DNA from: Pseudomonas alliivorans | Lineage (GTDB): Bacteria; Pseudomonadota; Gammaproteobacteria; Pseudomonadales; Pseudomonadaceae | DNA length: 64,000 nucleotides | Assembly: GCF_017826695.1 (NCBI RefSeq) | Contig: NZ_JAFFZW010000001.1 | Coordinates: 434,001-498,000, forward strand | Direction: 5' to 3' | Shown: in pieces, positions 47,545 through 55,889 of the stretch | Layout: each line of letters begins with the position of its first letter | How positions within the stretch are numbered: position 1 is the stretch's first letter | Position numbers and translations under genes: made by a program | Notes under the pieces: model-generated | The model's input: only the letters and a program-made list of their open reading frames with translations | The model's database searches: none | What the model was told of the DNA's origin: nothing

Positions 47545-47673
47545 AAAAAAAACCCGGATTCTGGGGGGTGAAGCCGGGCCAAGACCATTAGGAGTAAAAC
47601 AAAGGCACGCTGTCCTTTGGTGCCTTTACTGGCGGGTCACTTGGGGGATATGACGCGCCAACGGTTTAATTAT
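47545..47673 (-). ncRNA. rgsA: small RNA RgsA (RpoS-dependent, P16)
   Basis: A minus-strand transcription unit of about 129 nt carries no ORF. CGATACT (47679-47685 read on the minus strand) resembles the sigma-S/sigma-70 -10 CTATACT. The 5' region is AT-rich. A perfect 8-bp hairpin AAAGGCAC/GTGCCTTT (47601-47627) is followed by a GC-rich terminator stem CCCGG..CCGGG (47553-47578) and eight T on the minus strand. No minus-strand protein gene could use this terminator. In P. aeruginosa the RgsA sRNA (PA2958.1, about 120 nt) lies beside this same tatD gene. Identification is by position, size and structure; RgsA there is RpoS-dependent, indirectly under GacA, and linked to stress tolerance. Confidence 0.78.
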
Positions 47674-47723
47674 TGACCAGTATCGCGGCTCGTCCAGTAC
47701 TGATTGTTCATTTTTTAAACAGT

Positions 47724-47737
47724 TTTGGAATACCAAA
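47724..47737. promoter_or_regulatory. palindrome TTTGG-AATA-CCAAA between rgsA and the TetR gene
   Basis: A perfect 5+5 inverted repeat lies 39 bp upstream of the rgsA -10 and about 210 bp before the TetR-family start. A further CCAAA half site occurs near 47783. It could be a TetR operator or an upstream site for rgsA. The rest of the gap to 47949 shows no gene. Confidence 0.4.
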
Positions 47738-47949
47738 CCGGTTCTTGGACACTCAAAAGTCACTCAGCCCCCTCTGTCAGTACCAAACCCCTGTATGGCG
47801 GGAGCCAAACGCCTTCGACCCTGACGATCAGATGCCCTGCAAATGGATGGATTCGCTCATATACGGCGATATGGTCGGATGATCCGTGCAATTTGTCGGC
47901 AATTGGGCATAATACGCGGCTTCGATTTCGATCCCAATCAGACCGTCCC

Positions 47950-48612
47950 ATGCAGAAAGAACCTCGTAAGGTCCGTGAGTTTCGCCGCCGTGAGCAGGAA
48001 ATTCTCGACACCGCGCTAAAACTGTTCCTTGAGCAGGGTGAAGACAGCGTCACGGTCGAGATGATCGCGGACGCCGTCGGCATCGGCAAAGGCACGATCT
48101 ACAAGCATTTCAAATCCAAGGCGGAAATCTATCTGCGCCTGATGCTCGATTACGAGCGTGATTTGAATGAGCTGTTGCACTCCGCCGATGTCGACAAGGA
48201 CAAGGAGGCACTTTCGCGTGCCTATTTTGAGTTCCGTATGCGCGACCCGCAGCGCTATCGCTTGTTCGACCGCCTTGAGGAAAAGGTGGTCAAGGGCAAT
48301 CAGGTCCCTGAGCTGGTCGAGGAACTGCACAAGATCCGCGCTTCCAACTTCGAGCACCTGACGCTGCTGATCAAGGGCCGCATCACCGAAGGCAAGCTTG
48401 AAGACGTTCCGCCTTACTATCACTACTGTGCCGCCTGGGCGCTGGTGCATGGCGCCGTCGCGCTGTATCACTCGCCGTTCTGGAGCAATGTGCTGGAAGA
48501 CCAGGAAGGCTTCTTCCACTTCCTGATGGACATCGGTGTACGCATGGGCAACAAGCGCAAGCGCGATGGCGATACCCCTCCTGAAACGAAGCCGGACCCG
48601 GCTGTTTCCTGA
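47950..48612 (+). CDS. TetR-family transcriptional regulator
   Basis: The 220-residue protein has a TetR N-terminal helix-turn-helix (ILDTALKLFLEQGEDSVTV, then IADAVGIGKGTIYKHFKSK) and a C-terminal ligand domain containing FRMRDPQRYRLFDRLEEKV. I recognise it as the PA2957-like regulator by position and length. The ligand is unknown. The ATG at 47950 (MQKEPRKVREFRRREQEI) fits the family; the frame extends much further upstream but there it reads through the regulatory gap. The product is Lys-rich at the C-terminus. Confidence 0.9.
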   Translation: MQKEPRKVREFRRREQEILDTALKLFLEQGEDSVTVEMIADAVGIGKGTIYKHFKSKAEIYLRLMLDYERDLNELLHSADVDKDKEALSRAYFEFRMRDPQRYRLFDRLEEKVVKGNQVPELVEELHKIRASNFEHLTLLIKGRITEGKLEDVPPYYHYCAAWALVHGAVALYHSPFWSNVLEDQEGFFHFLMDIGVRMGNKRKRDGDTPPETKPDPAVS

Positions 48613-48735
48613 TCGCTCTGGCGGCACTTCATGTGCCGCCATTCAAGACTCTTCACCCCTCCTTGCGGATATGGCGCGGAAGCTGCATCCGACGACCATT
48701 CGCCGGTTTTCCGTCACCGGCACTTGGAGGGGATG

Positions 48736-49338
48736 ATGCGTAGCCTGGTTTTGCTGCTGACGTTTTTGGCGTTGGGCGGCTGCATGAAAGTCAGTGACAT
48801 GGGTGAGGGTGTTCGAGAACAGTTCAGCGATGCGGGGCTGCTCGATCACAGCGAGACTCGCCGTATCGCCAACTGGCGGGTGCAGCCCGACTCGTTCATT
48901 TACATCGCCCAGGGCGCTTTCGTGCCGCCCGGCAGAGCCTATCCACGGCCCAATGTCGTAGCTGAAGAGGCATTCAAAGGCTTCGTCGAGTATTTCCCGA
49001 TGGTTCGTCGCGCTCCTGCGCCGCTGGGTCTGGATGAAGCCATGATCGAGGCACGCAGTGCAGGTGCGCATTATCTGCTCTACACCCGTTTCGCCAAGGC
49101 TGACGACCGTATCGGCAACGGCGATCAGTGGTCCGATCAGGAAGCAGTCGATCGCCTGGGTGTCGATTCGGGTGTGATTCAGCTCATGTTGATCGAAACC
49201 AGCACACGCTACCTGATAGACAGTGCACGGATTCGCAGCCGTGGCGGATTGCTGACGCTTTACGATACAAGTCCCGAAGATTTGCTAGGTCCGCCTCTTG
49301 AGGACTACGCTCGTACCTTGTTGGGTATTGCGCGTTAG
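48736..49338 (+). CDS. DUF4823-type lipoprotein
   Basis: The 200-residue lipoprotein has a signal peptide MRSLVLLLTFLALGG and the lipobox cysteine at residue 16. Met follows at +2, so it is likely sorted to the outer membrane. The family is defined by a central RRIANWRVQPDSFIYIAQGAF segment; the function is unknown. Two ATGs (48733, 48736) follow GGAGG; the second gives better spacing. The gene lies 10 nt before the DUF1285 gene and downstream of the TetR regulator. Confidence 0.85.
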   Translation: MRSLVLLLTFLALGGCMKVSDMGEGVREQFSDAGLLDHSETRRIANWRVQPDSFIYIAQGAFVPPGRAYPRPNVVAEEAFKGFVEYFPMVRRAPAPLGLDEAMIEARSAGAHYLLYTRFAKADDRIGNGDQWSDQEAVDRLGVDSGVIQLMLIETSTRYLIDSARIRSRGGLLTLYDTSPEDLLGPPLEDYARTLLGIAR

Positions 49339-49347
49339 GAGTAAGGC

Positions 49348-49908
49348 ATGACCGATTCAGGCAAGGCGGGCGATCTGTTTGCGCAGATCCCGAAAACCAA
49401 AGGGTTGCCGCCTGTGCATCTATGGAACCCGCCGTTCTGCGGCGACATCGATATGCGTATCGCCCGGGACGGCACCTGGTTCTATCAAGGCACCCCCATC
49501 GGCCGCAAGCCGATGGTGCGGCTGTTCTCCACCATCCTGCGCCGTGATGGCGACGATTATGTTCTGGTCACGCCGGTCGAAAGGGTCGGCATCCAGGTCG
49601 ATGACGCACCCTTCGTTGCGGTCACGCTTGCTGTAAGCGGCGAGGGTGCCAGCCAGGTATTGCGCTTCGTGACCAACGTCGAGGATGAGGTTGAGGCGAG
49701 TGCCGATCATCCCTTGCGCGTTGTCATCGATGCTCTGACTCAGGAGCCCGCACCTTATGTTCATGTGCGGACCAACCTCGAAGCATTGATTCATCGCAAT
49801 GTGTTTTACCAGTTGGTTGAGCTGGCAGTCGTTGAAGAGGTCGAGGGTCAGCGCTGGATGGGCGTATGGAGTCATGGCGTGTTCTTCAGAATCGGCCTTG
49901 AGCCCTGA
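49348..49908 (+). CDS. DUF1285 protein
   Basis: This soluble protein of 186 residues is recognised by LWNPPFCGDIDMRIARDGTW and YQGTPIGRKPMVRLFSTILRRDGDDYVLVTP. DUF1285 proteins have a pleckstrin-like fold in solved structures; no biochemical role is established. TAGGAG lies before the ATG. It is co-oriented with the lipoprotein gene. Upstream synteny follows the P. aeruginosa PA295x block, whereas the next gene belongs to the PA311x block. Confidence 0.85.
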   Translation: MTDSGKAGDLFAQIPKTKGLPPVHLWNPPFCGDIDMRIARDGTWFYQGTPIGRKPMVRLFSTILRRDGDDYVLVTPVERVGIQVDDAPFVAVTLAVSGEGASQVLRFVTNVEDEVEASADHPLRVVIDALTQEPAPYVHVRTNLEALIHRNVFYQLVELAVVEEVEGQRWMGVWSHGVFFRIGLEP

Positions 49909-49993
49909 GACGGCCCTGTATTCGACAGGCTCAATTGCCTGTCGGCAGTTCGGCGGTTAAAGTGCCGCTCCCCGATTTTCCTGAGGTTTTTGC

Positions 49994-51007
49994 ATGAGTC
50001 AGTCCATTGATATCGCCGTCGTCGGCGCGACCGGTACTGTCGGCGAAACCATCGTCCAGATTCTGGAAGAGCGCGATTTTCCGGTCGGTGATCTGCACCT
50101 GCTGGCCAGCATCGAATCGGCAGGGCACTCAGTGCCTTTCCGAGGTAAAAACGTGCGCGTGCGCGAAGTCGATGAATTCGATTTCGCCAAGGTCAGGCTG
50201 GCGTTCTTCGCCGCCGGTCCTGCGGTCAGTCGCAGCCACGCCGAGAAAGCGGTCGCTGCCGGATGCGCCGTCATCGATCTTTCAGGCGTGTTTCCCGCCA
50301 CACAGGCACCCAGTGTCGTTCCCGAAATCAATGGCCAACTGCTTGCGGCAGGTACTGCTGCGCCGCGTCTGGTATCGAGCCCGAGCGCTTCGGCCACTGC
50401 AGTCGCTCTGGCATTGGCTCCTTTGCGCCCACTGCTGGATGTGCGTCACGTTGCGGTAACGGCCTGTATGGCGGTCTCCACACAAGGTCGTGAAGGGGTA
50501 ACCGAGCTGGCACGCCAGACCACTGAGCTGTTGAACGTCCGCCCTCTGGAAACCCGGTTCTTTGATCGGCAGATGGCGTTCAACGTGCTGGCCCAGGTCG
50601 GCAAGCCGGATGAAGCGGGTCACCTCGCGCTGGAAAGACGTCTGGTCGCGGAAGTGCGTGAGTTGCTGGCGCTGCCTTCTCTGAAAGTGGCTGCCAATTG
50701 CATTCAGGTTCCGGTTTTCTTCGGCGACAGCTTTACTGTATCGATTCAGGCCGCAGCGCCGATCGATCTTGCTGCGGTGAACGCGGCGCTCGAATCTGCT
50801 GAAGGTATCGAACTGGTTGATGCCGGCGATTACCCGACACCCGTCGGTGATGCGGTCGGCCAGGATGTGGTTTACGTAGGGCGTGTGCGGACGGGAATAG
50901 ACGACCCGGAGCAACTCGATCTGTGGATAACCTCGGACAATGTTCGCAAAGGTGCAGCGCTCAACGCTGTGCAGGTTGGCGAATTGTTGATAAAAGACTA
51001 TGTGTAA
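49994..51007 (+). CDS. Usg-like aspartate-semialdehyde dehydrogenase homologue lacking the catalytic cysteine
   Basis: The 337-residue protein has the ASADH fold: a Rossmann start DIAVVGATGTVGETIVQILEE, a dimerisation/catalytic domain, and AFNVLAQVGKPD. Where ASADH carries its nucleophilic cysteine (NCxT-type motif) this protein reads SPSASAT near residues 129-135, with no cysteine. E. coli Usg also lacks it, so it is probably not an active dehydrogenase (inference). It precedes fimV, as PA3116 does. Genuine asd, adjacent in P. aeruginosa, is not in this window. AGGTT precedes the ATG. Confidence 0.88.
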   Translation: MSQSIDIAVVGATGTVGETIVQILEERDFPVGDLHLLASIESAGHSVPFRGKNVRVREVDEFDFAKVRLAFFAAGPAVSRSHAEKAVAAGCAVIDLSGVFPATQAPSVVPEINGQLLAAGTAAPRLVSSPSASATAVALALAPLRPLLDVRHVAVTACMAVSTQGREGVTELARQTTELLNVRPLETRFFDRQMAFNVLAQVGKPDEAGHLALERRLVAEVRELLALPSLKVAANCIQVPVFFGDSFTVSIQAAAPIDLAAVNAALESAEGIELVDAGDYPTPVGDAVGQDVVYVGRVRTGIDDPEQLDLWITSDNVRKGAALNAVQVGELLIKDYV

Positions 51008-51115
51008 AAGATACTTGGCAACACTTTGAATAATTGTTCTAGCGGCGATACGCCTTACACCCAACGCAGGACTACCTCTCCGGATACCGGAGAATCTTTA
51101 AACAAGGGATGGGCT

Positions 51116-53980
51116 ATGGTTCAGGTTCGTAAACTGGTATTAGCGATCGCTGCGGCTTCGGCGCTGTCATCAGGGATGGCGCAGGCGTTGGGGCTCGGGG
51201 AATTGTCTGTCAAGTCGACCCTGAACCAGCCACTGGTAGCCGAGATCGAGTTGACCGATGCGCAGGGCGTCAATGCCTCGCAGGTGGTACCGAGTCTTGC
51301 AACGACGGCTGATTTCGCCCAGGCGGGCATCACGCGCCAGGCGTTTCTCAATGATCTGAGTTTTACGCCGGTCATCAATGCCAGTGGCAAGAGTGTCCTG
51401 CGTATCACTTCCAGCAAGCCGGTCCGGGAGCCCTATGTAAAGTTCCTGGTTCAGGTCCTGTGGCCGAACGGGCGTTTGCTGCGTGAATACAGCCTGTTGC
51501 TGGATCCGCCGAAGTTTTCGCCAGAGGCCGCCGCCGCGGCCGCCGCCGCGGCCGCCGCTGCGGCAGCGCCCGAGCCTGTCGCTCCCGCTGCTCCTGCTGC
51601 GCAAACAGGAGCTCCTGCTCAACTGCCGGCCGTGGCGCCGTCTGCCGAAGCGACTCCCGCCCAACAACCTGCACAGCCCGCTGCGACGCCGGGTTCGCCC
51701 CTGCCACCGCCCGCTGCCGACAAGCAATCCCAGTACGTCACTGCCAACAACGACACCTTGTGGGAAATCGCCGCGAAGGTTCGTACCGGCGGAACCGTGC
51801 AACAGACCATGCTCGCGATCCAGGCGCTCAACCCTGATGCGTTCATGGGCGGCAATATCAATCGATTGAAGAAAGGTCAGGTCCTGCGTCTGCCGACACC
51901 TCAGCAGACCACCGCCTTGCCTCAGCCTCAGGCCGTTGCCGAGGTCTCCCGCCAGTACAGTGCATGGCGAGAAGGCCGTCGTCTGCCAGCCGGTCCCCGT
52001 CAGGTGGATGCCACTCGCCGGGATCGTGCCGGTGCAGCGCCGTCCAGGGTGGATACCCCCGACAACCTCAGCCTGGTCTCGGCCAGTGGCAAGCCTGCCG
52101 CCAACGGTGCCGCAGGCGACAGCGATCTGAGCAACAAGCTGGCGGTGGCCCAGGAGGCGCTCGACACTTCGCGTCGTGACAATGCCGAACTGAAAAGCCG
52201 CATGAACGACCTGCAGAGCCAGCTCGACAAGCTGCAGCGTCTGATTGAACTCAAGAACGGTCAGTTGGCCAAGATGCAGGCCGCCGGTGCTGCTGTACCG
52301 CCTGCCGCCGCGACAGCCGACGCTTCCACTCCAGCCAACGCAGCCGTCCCGGCTTCGCTGGTCGATGCCAATGGCGCGCCGGTGAAGCCTGCGGGCGAGA
52401 TTGCCCCTGAAGACGCCTTGCCTGCGGGCGCTGCGCAAGTCGCCACGCCTGCCGCCGATCAGCCACTGGCTGTCGAGCCGGTCGCGGCACCGGAAGAAGA
52501 AGACACCCTGCAGAAAATCCTCGACAACCCTATATTGCTGGGGCTGATCGGTGGCGCGGTGCTGTTGATTCTGGCGTTGATTCTGCTGTTCATGGCGCGC
52601 CGCCGCGCTGCCAGGGCAGAAGCCGAGAAACATCGCCGTATGGCGCGTGCGCTGGCTGAAGAGTCGCAGTTCGTGTCCGACATGGACATGAACGCGCCGC
52701 CTGCCAGTTTTGATGGCCTCGATGTGACGCCGCCCAACGTGCGCATGGGCGCAGGTCCTGCTGCCGTGGCTGCAACAGCCGCGCGCGAAAGGCCGGCCGA
52801 TCCGCTGGTGCAGGCTGAAATCCACATTGCTTATGGGCGCATGAATCAGGCAGTCGAACTGCTCGAAGAGTCGGTGAAGAACGAGCCTGAGCGTGATGAC
52901 ATTCGTCTCAAACTGATGGAAATCTACGCTGAGCAGGGCAACAACAAGGCCTACGCTGCGCACGAGCGCAAACTGGTGGCCTCGGGAAAGCGTGAAGCTG
53001 AGGGCGAGCAGCTAAAAGATTCATACTCGACCCAAACGCCTGCGGCGCCTGTTGCTGCTGAGCCTGCATCGGTTGTCGCGCCTGTCGCTGTGGCAGCAGG
53101 CGCAGCCACTGCCGCAGCGCTGGCTGCGGAGCTGGACGCAAAGTATGTTGAAGAATTGTTGGCCGATGATTCTGTCGAGCCAGAGCCAGAGCCAGAGCCA
53201 AGCCCTGAGCCTGAGCCGCCTGTGGTGTCCGAGGCTGAGTCTGCCGCAGTCGAAGAGCCGCCAGTCGTCTCCGAGGCGTTCGATCATGATTTCGACCTGA
53301 GCCTGGACGAATTCGACGAGCCTTCAGTCGAAGAACTGCCGACTGTGACCGATCCCGATGATCTGTTGCTGGACGAACCTGTTGTTTCCGCCGTGCCCGA
53401 CGATGACGAGCTGAGCTTCGAGTCGATCATGCGTGAACAGGAGGCCGCCCGTGCTGCAGCGACACCTGACGATCTGGCTGATTTCGATCTCGACCTCACC
53501 GAAGAGGATCCGGCGCTCAAGAACGAGGATGATTTCCTGCTTGGTCTGGGCGACGATCCTGTCGAGCCGGTTGTCGATGCGGCTCCGCTGGCTACGCCGC
53601 CGGTCAGCGATGATCTGGAGCTGCCGGAAGATTTCGACCTGTCCCTGGCAGACGAAATCGAATCGGATCAGGCCAGTCAGGCTTTCGCATCTGAAATCGA
53701 CGATGTGAATGCCGAGTTGGACCGTCTTTCGCAGAACCTTGAGCATCCGCCACTCGACGAGCCAAGGTTCACCGCAGAAGACGCCATGGCGCTCGATGAT
53801 GAGCCGGACTTCGATTTCATGGCCGGTACCGATGAGGCTGCGACCAAACTGGATCTGGCGCGTGCCTACATCGACATGGGCGATGCCGACGGGGCGCGGG
53901 ACATTCTCGACGAGGTCGTCAATGAGGGTGATGACGGACAGAAAAGCGAAGCGCGTGACATGCTTTCGCGACTTGCCTGA
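51116..53980 (+). CDS. fimV: FimV, peptidoglycan-binding inner-membrane motility hub
   Basis: FimV supports type IV pilus assembly, polar localisation and cAMP signalling. The 954-residue protein has a signal peptide to about residue 24 (MVQVRKLVLAIAAASALSSG) and the N-terminal domain LGLGELSVKSTLNQPLVAEI. A poly-Ala tract lies near 140, a LysM domain near 206-261 (YVTANNDTLWEIAAKV), and a coiled coil near 345-385. A membrane helix lies near 472-495 (ILLGLIGGAVLLILALILLF). The cytoplasmic part is very acidic with TPR-like repeats, ending in the conserved C-terminal motif (DADGARDILDEVVNEG). The ATG at 51116 follows AAGGG. Position next to usg and truA matches PA3115. Confidence 0.95.
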   Translation: MVQVRKLVLAIAAASALSSGMAQALGLGELSVKSTLNQPLVAEIELTDAQGVNASQVVPSLATTADFAQAGITRQAFLNDLSFTPVINASGKSVLRITSSKPVREPYVKFLVQVLWPNGRLLREYSLLLDPPKFSPEAAAAAAAAAAAAAAPEPVAPAAPAAQTGAPAQLPAVAPSAEATPAQQPAQPAATPGSPLPPPAADKQSQYVTANNDTLWEIAAKVRTGGTVQQTMLAIQALNPDAFMGGNINRLKKGQVLRLPTPQQTTALPQPQAVAEVSRQYSAWREGRRLPAGPRQVDATRRDRAGAAPSRVDTPDNLSLVSASGKPAANGAAGDSDLSNKLAVAQEALDTSRRDNAELKSRMNDLQSQLDKLQRLIELKNGQLAKMQAAGAAVPPAAATADASTPANAAVPASLVDANGAPVKPAGEIAPEDALPAGAAQVATPAADQPLAVEPVAAPEEEDTLQKILDNPILLGLIGGAVLLILALILLFMARRRAARAEAEKHRRMARALAEESQFVSDMDMNAPPASFDGLDVTPPNVRMGAGPAAVAATAARERPADPLVQAEIHIAYGRMNQAVELLEESVKNEPERDDIRLKLMEIYAEQGNNKAYAAHERKLVASGKREAEGEQLKDSYSTQTPAAPVAAEPASVVAPVAVAAGAATAAALAAELDAKYVEELLADDSVEPEPEPEPSPEPEPPVVSEAESAAVEEPPVVSEAFDHDFDLSLDEFDEPSVEELPTVTDPDDLLLDEPVVSAVPDDDELSFESIMREQEAARAAATPDDLADFDLDLTEEDPALKNEDDFLLGLGDDPVEPVVDAAPLATPPVSDDLELPEDFDLSLADEIESDQASQAFASEIDDVNAELDRLSQNLEHPPLDEPRFTAEDAMALDDEPDFDFMAGTDEAATKLDLARAYIDMGDADGARDILDEVVNEGDDGQKSEARDMLSRLA

Positions 53981-54001
53981 GTCAATCCATTGCTGATCCA
54001 T

Positions 54002-54023
54002 GACGGCCGCTTTTGCGGCCGTC
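54002..54023. terminator. perfect 9-bp hairpin after fimV
   Basis: GACGGCCGC-TTTT-GCGGCCGTC lies 22 nt after the fimV stop. A T-run appears only at 54049-54056, so it may be a factor-dependent or partial terminator. Confidence 0.6.
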
Positions 54024-54063
54024 TGCATTTGGCGCCCGGTGTGGCGTCTTTTTTTTGCGGCCG

Positions 54064-54069
54064 TATAAT
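54064..54069 (+). promoter_or_regulatory. consensus -10 upstream of truA
   Basis: TATAAT, a perfect -10, would start a transcript about 28 nt before the truA TTG. No clear -35 is visible at standard spacing. Confidence 0.5.
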
Positions 54070-54104
54070 GGCCGACTTTTCGCAAACCGACAGGCTGTAA
54101 CACC

Positions 54105-54959
54105 TTGGCGAACATAGATAACCCGGCCGCCGAGATGGCTGCCGAGGGCTTTTCCCGAATCGCGTTGGGCGTGGAATACAAGGGGTCGCGCTATTGCGGC
54201 TGGCAGCGTCAGGCTTCCGGCGTGCTCACGGTGCAGGAAACCCTCGAAGATGCCCTGTCCAAAGTGGCTGATTCGCCGGTCTCGCTGATGTGCGCCGGGC
54301 GCACGGACGCCGGTGTGCACGCCTGCGGGCAGGTGGTGCACTTCGATACCCGGGCCGAGCGCTCCATGAAGGCCTGGGTCATGGGGGCCAACATCAATCT
54401 GCCCCACGACATCAGCGTGACCTGGGCTCGCGTGATGCCTGCGGATTTTCATGCGCGTTTCAAGGCGATTGCTCGCCGTTATCGCTATGTGATCTATAAC
54501 GATCAGATCCGTCCGGCGCATCTGGGGCAGGAGATCACCTGGAACCATCGTCCGCTCGACGTGGCACGAATGGCTGAGGCCGCACAGCATCTGGTCGGAA
54601 CCCACGATTTCAGTGCGTTTCGTGCCGGGCAATGTCAGGCCAAGTCACCGGTCAAGCAACTGCACCACTTGCGCGTGACCCGGCACGGAAAAATGATCGT
54701 CATCGATGTGCGCGCCAATGCGTTCCTGCATCACATGGTGCGTAACATTGCGGGAGTGCTGATGACCATCGGGGCGGGCGAACGTCCGGTCGAATGGGCG
54801 CGTGACGTGCTGGAGAGCAAAGTGCGTCGTACCGGGGGCGTCACCGCACATCCTTATGGGCTTTATCTGGTGCAGGTCGAGTACCGCGAGCAGTTTCCAT
54901 TGCCGGAGCGTTATATCGGTCCGCATTTTCTGACGGGCTTTGCCGAACTTGACGGCTGA
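54105..54959 (+). CDS. truA: tRNA pseudouridine(38-40) synthase
   Basis: TruA modifies U38-U40 in the tRNA anticodon arm. The 284-residue protein has GVEYKGSRYCGWQRQ near residue 25, the catalytic aspartate in CAGRTDAGVHACGQV near 70 and FLHHMVRNIAG near 207. The frame opens with TTG at 54105; the first ATG is at 54135, just before the conserved core (MAAEGFSRIALG). Neither has a strong ribosome-binding site, so the exact start is uncertain. Order fimV-truA-trpF-accD is conserved. Confidence 0.93.
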   Translation: MANIDNPAAEMAAEGFSRIALGVEYKGSRYCGWQRQASGVLTVQETLEDALSKVADSPVSLMCAGRTDAGVHACGQVVHFDTRAERSMKAWVMGANINLPHDISVTWARVMPADFHARFKAIARRYRYVIYNDQIRPAHLGQEITWNHRPLDVARMAEAAQHLVGTHDFSAFRAGQCQAKSPVKQLHHLRVTRHGKMIVIDVRANAFLHHMVRNIAGVLMTIGAGERPVEWARDVLESKVRRTGGVTAHPYGLYLVQVEYREQFPLPERYIGPHFLTGFAELDG

Positions 54960-55018
54960 CGCCCCGGCAAGCATTTGCTAACATCCGGACTTTCCGAAAG
55001 GTCTGAGGTTTTCACTAC

Positions 55019-55639
55019 ATGTCAGCCGTTCGCAGCAAGATCTGCGGGATTACCCGCATAGAAGACGCCTTGGCGGCTGTCGAGGCAGGCGCCGATGCCA
55101 TCGGACTGGTGTTTTACGCCAAAAGCCCACGTGCCGTGAACGTGCAGCAGGCGCGCGCCATCATTGCCGCGTTGCCGCCGTTCATAACCACGGTCGGTCT
55201 GTTCGTCAATGCCAGTCGTTGCGAGCTCAATGAAACGCTGGATGCGGTTGCACTGGACATGTTGCAGTTTCACGGTGACGAAACACCGGAAGAATGCGAA
55301 GGCTATCATCGTCCCTACATCAAAGCGCTGCGCGTGAAAGTGGGTGATGACATCGAGCAGGCCTGCCGCGCCTATCGCAATGCGCGCGGCATCCTTCTTG
55401 ATACCTATGTGGAAGGTGTGCCCGGCGGTACAGGGGAAACGTTCGATTGGGCCTTGATTCCGAGTGGCTTGAGCAAGCCGGTCATTCTGGCGGGTGGGTT
55501 GACGTCGGCCAACGTGGCACAGGCGATTGCCCAGGTCAGGCCCTACGCGGTGGACGTCAGCGGTGGCGTCGAAAAAGGCAAGGGCATCAAGGATCGGGAA
55601 AAGATTCTCGCCTTCATGAGTGCGGTCCAGGGAGCCTGA
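55019..55639 (+). CDS. trpF: phosphoribosylanthranilate isomerase
   Basis: TrpF catalyses the third step of tryptophan synthesis, an Amadori rearrangement. The 206-residue TIM barrel has the catalytic cysteine in [11 protein letters not shown] near residue 8. It also has LQFHGDE near 82, the general-acid aspartate in [14 protein letters not shown] near 126 and [10 protein letters not shown] near 158. It stands apart from other trp genes, as is usual in Pseudomonas. truA is 59 nt upstream; a 250-nt gap without a gene follows. Confidence 0.96.
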   Translation: MSAVRSKICGITRIEDALAAVEAGADAIGLVFYAKSPRAVNVQQARAIIAALPPFITTVGLFVNASRCELNETLDAVALDMLQFHGDETPEECEGYHRPYIKALRVKVGDDIEQACRAYRNARGILLDTYVEGVPGGTGETFDWALIPSGLSKPVILAGGLTSANVAQAIAQVRPYAVDVSGGVEKGKGIKDREKILAFMSAVQGA

Positions 55640-55889
55640 TGTGACGGCTGCGGTTCGGCCGCCGTCCATAAGCCTGTCCCCGCCACATGTCTTGCGGGTC
55701 GAATTGAGTCAGGGGCGGTGCCGAAGCGCACCGTCCGGGTTGAAAAAAAACCGTGGTAGAGGGTGTGCAGGTCAGGCTGTCGGTCGACCGTTCCCCGTCT
55801 CATCGCCAACTAACGAATTTAGCTGAGGGCATGCGTCTGGCGTGAAAACGTCATGCGTTCGAGCCACACCGGTACTGGAGAGATAAAGC

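Noticed and set aside
51170..52963. Minus-strand open frame opposite fimV
   Set aside because: Antisense of Ala/Pro-rich coding DNA; Arg/Gly-rich product with no domain.
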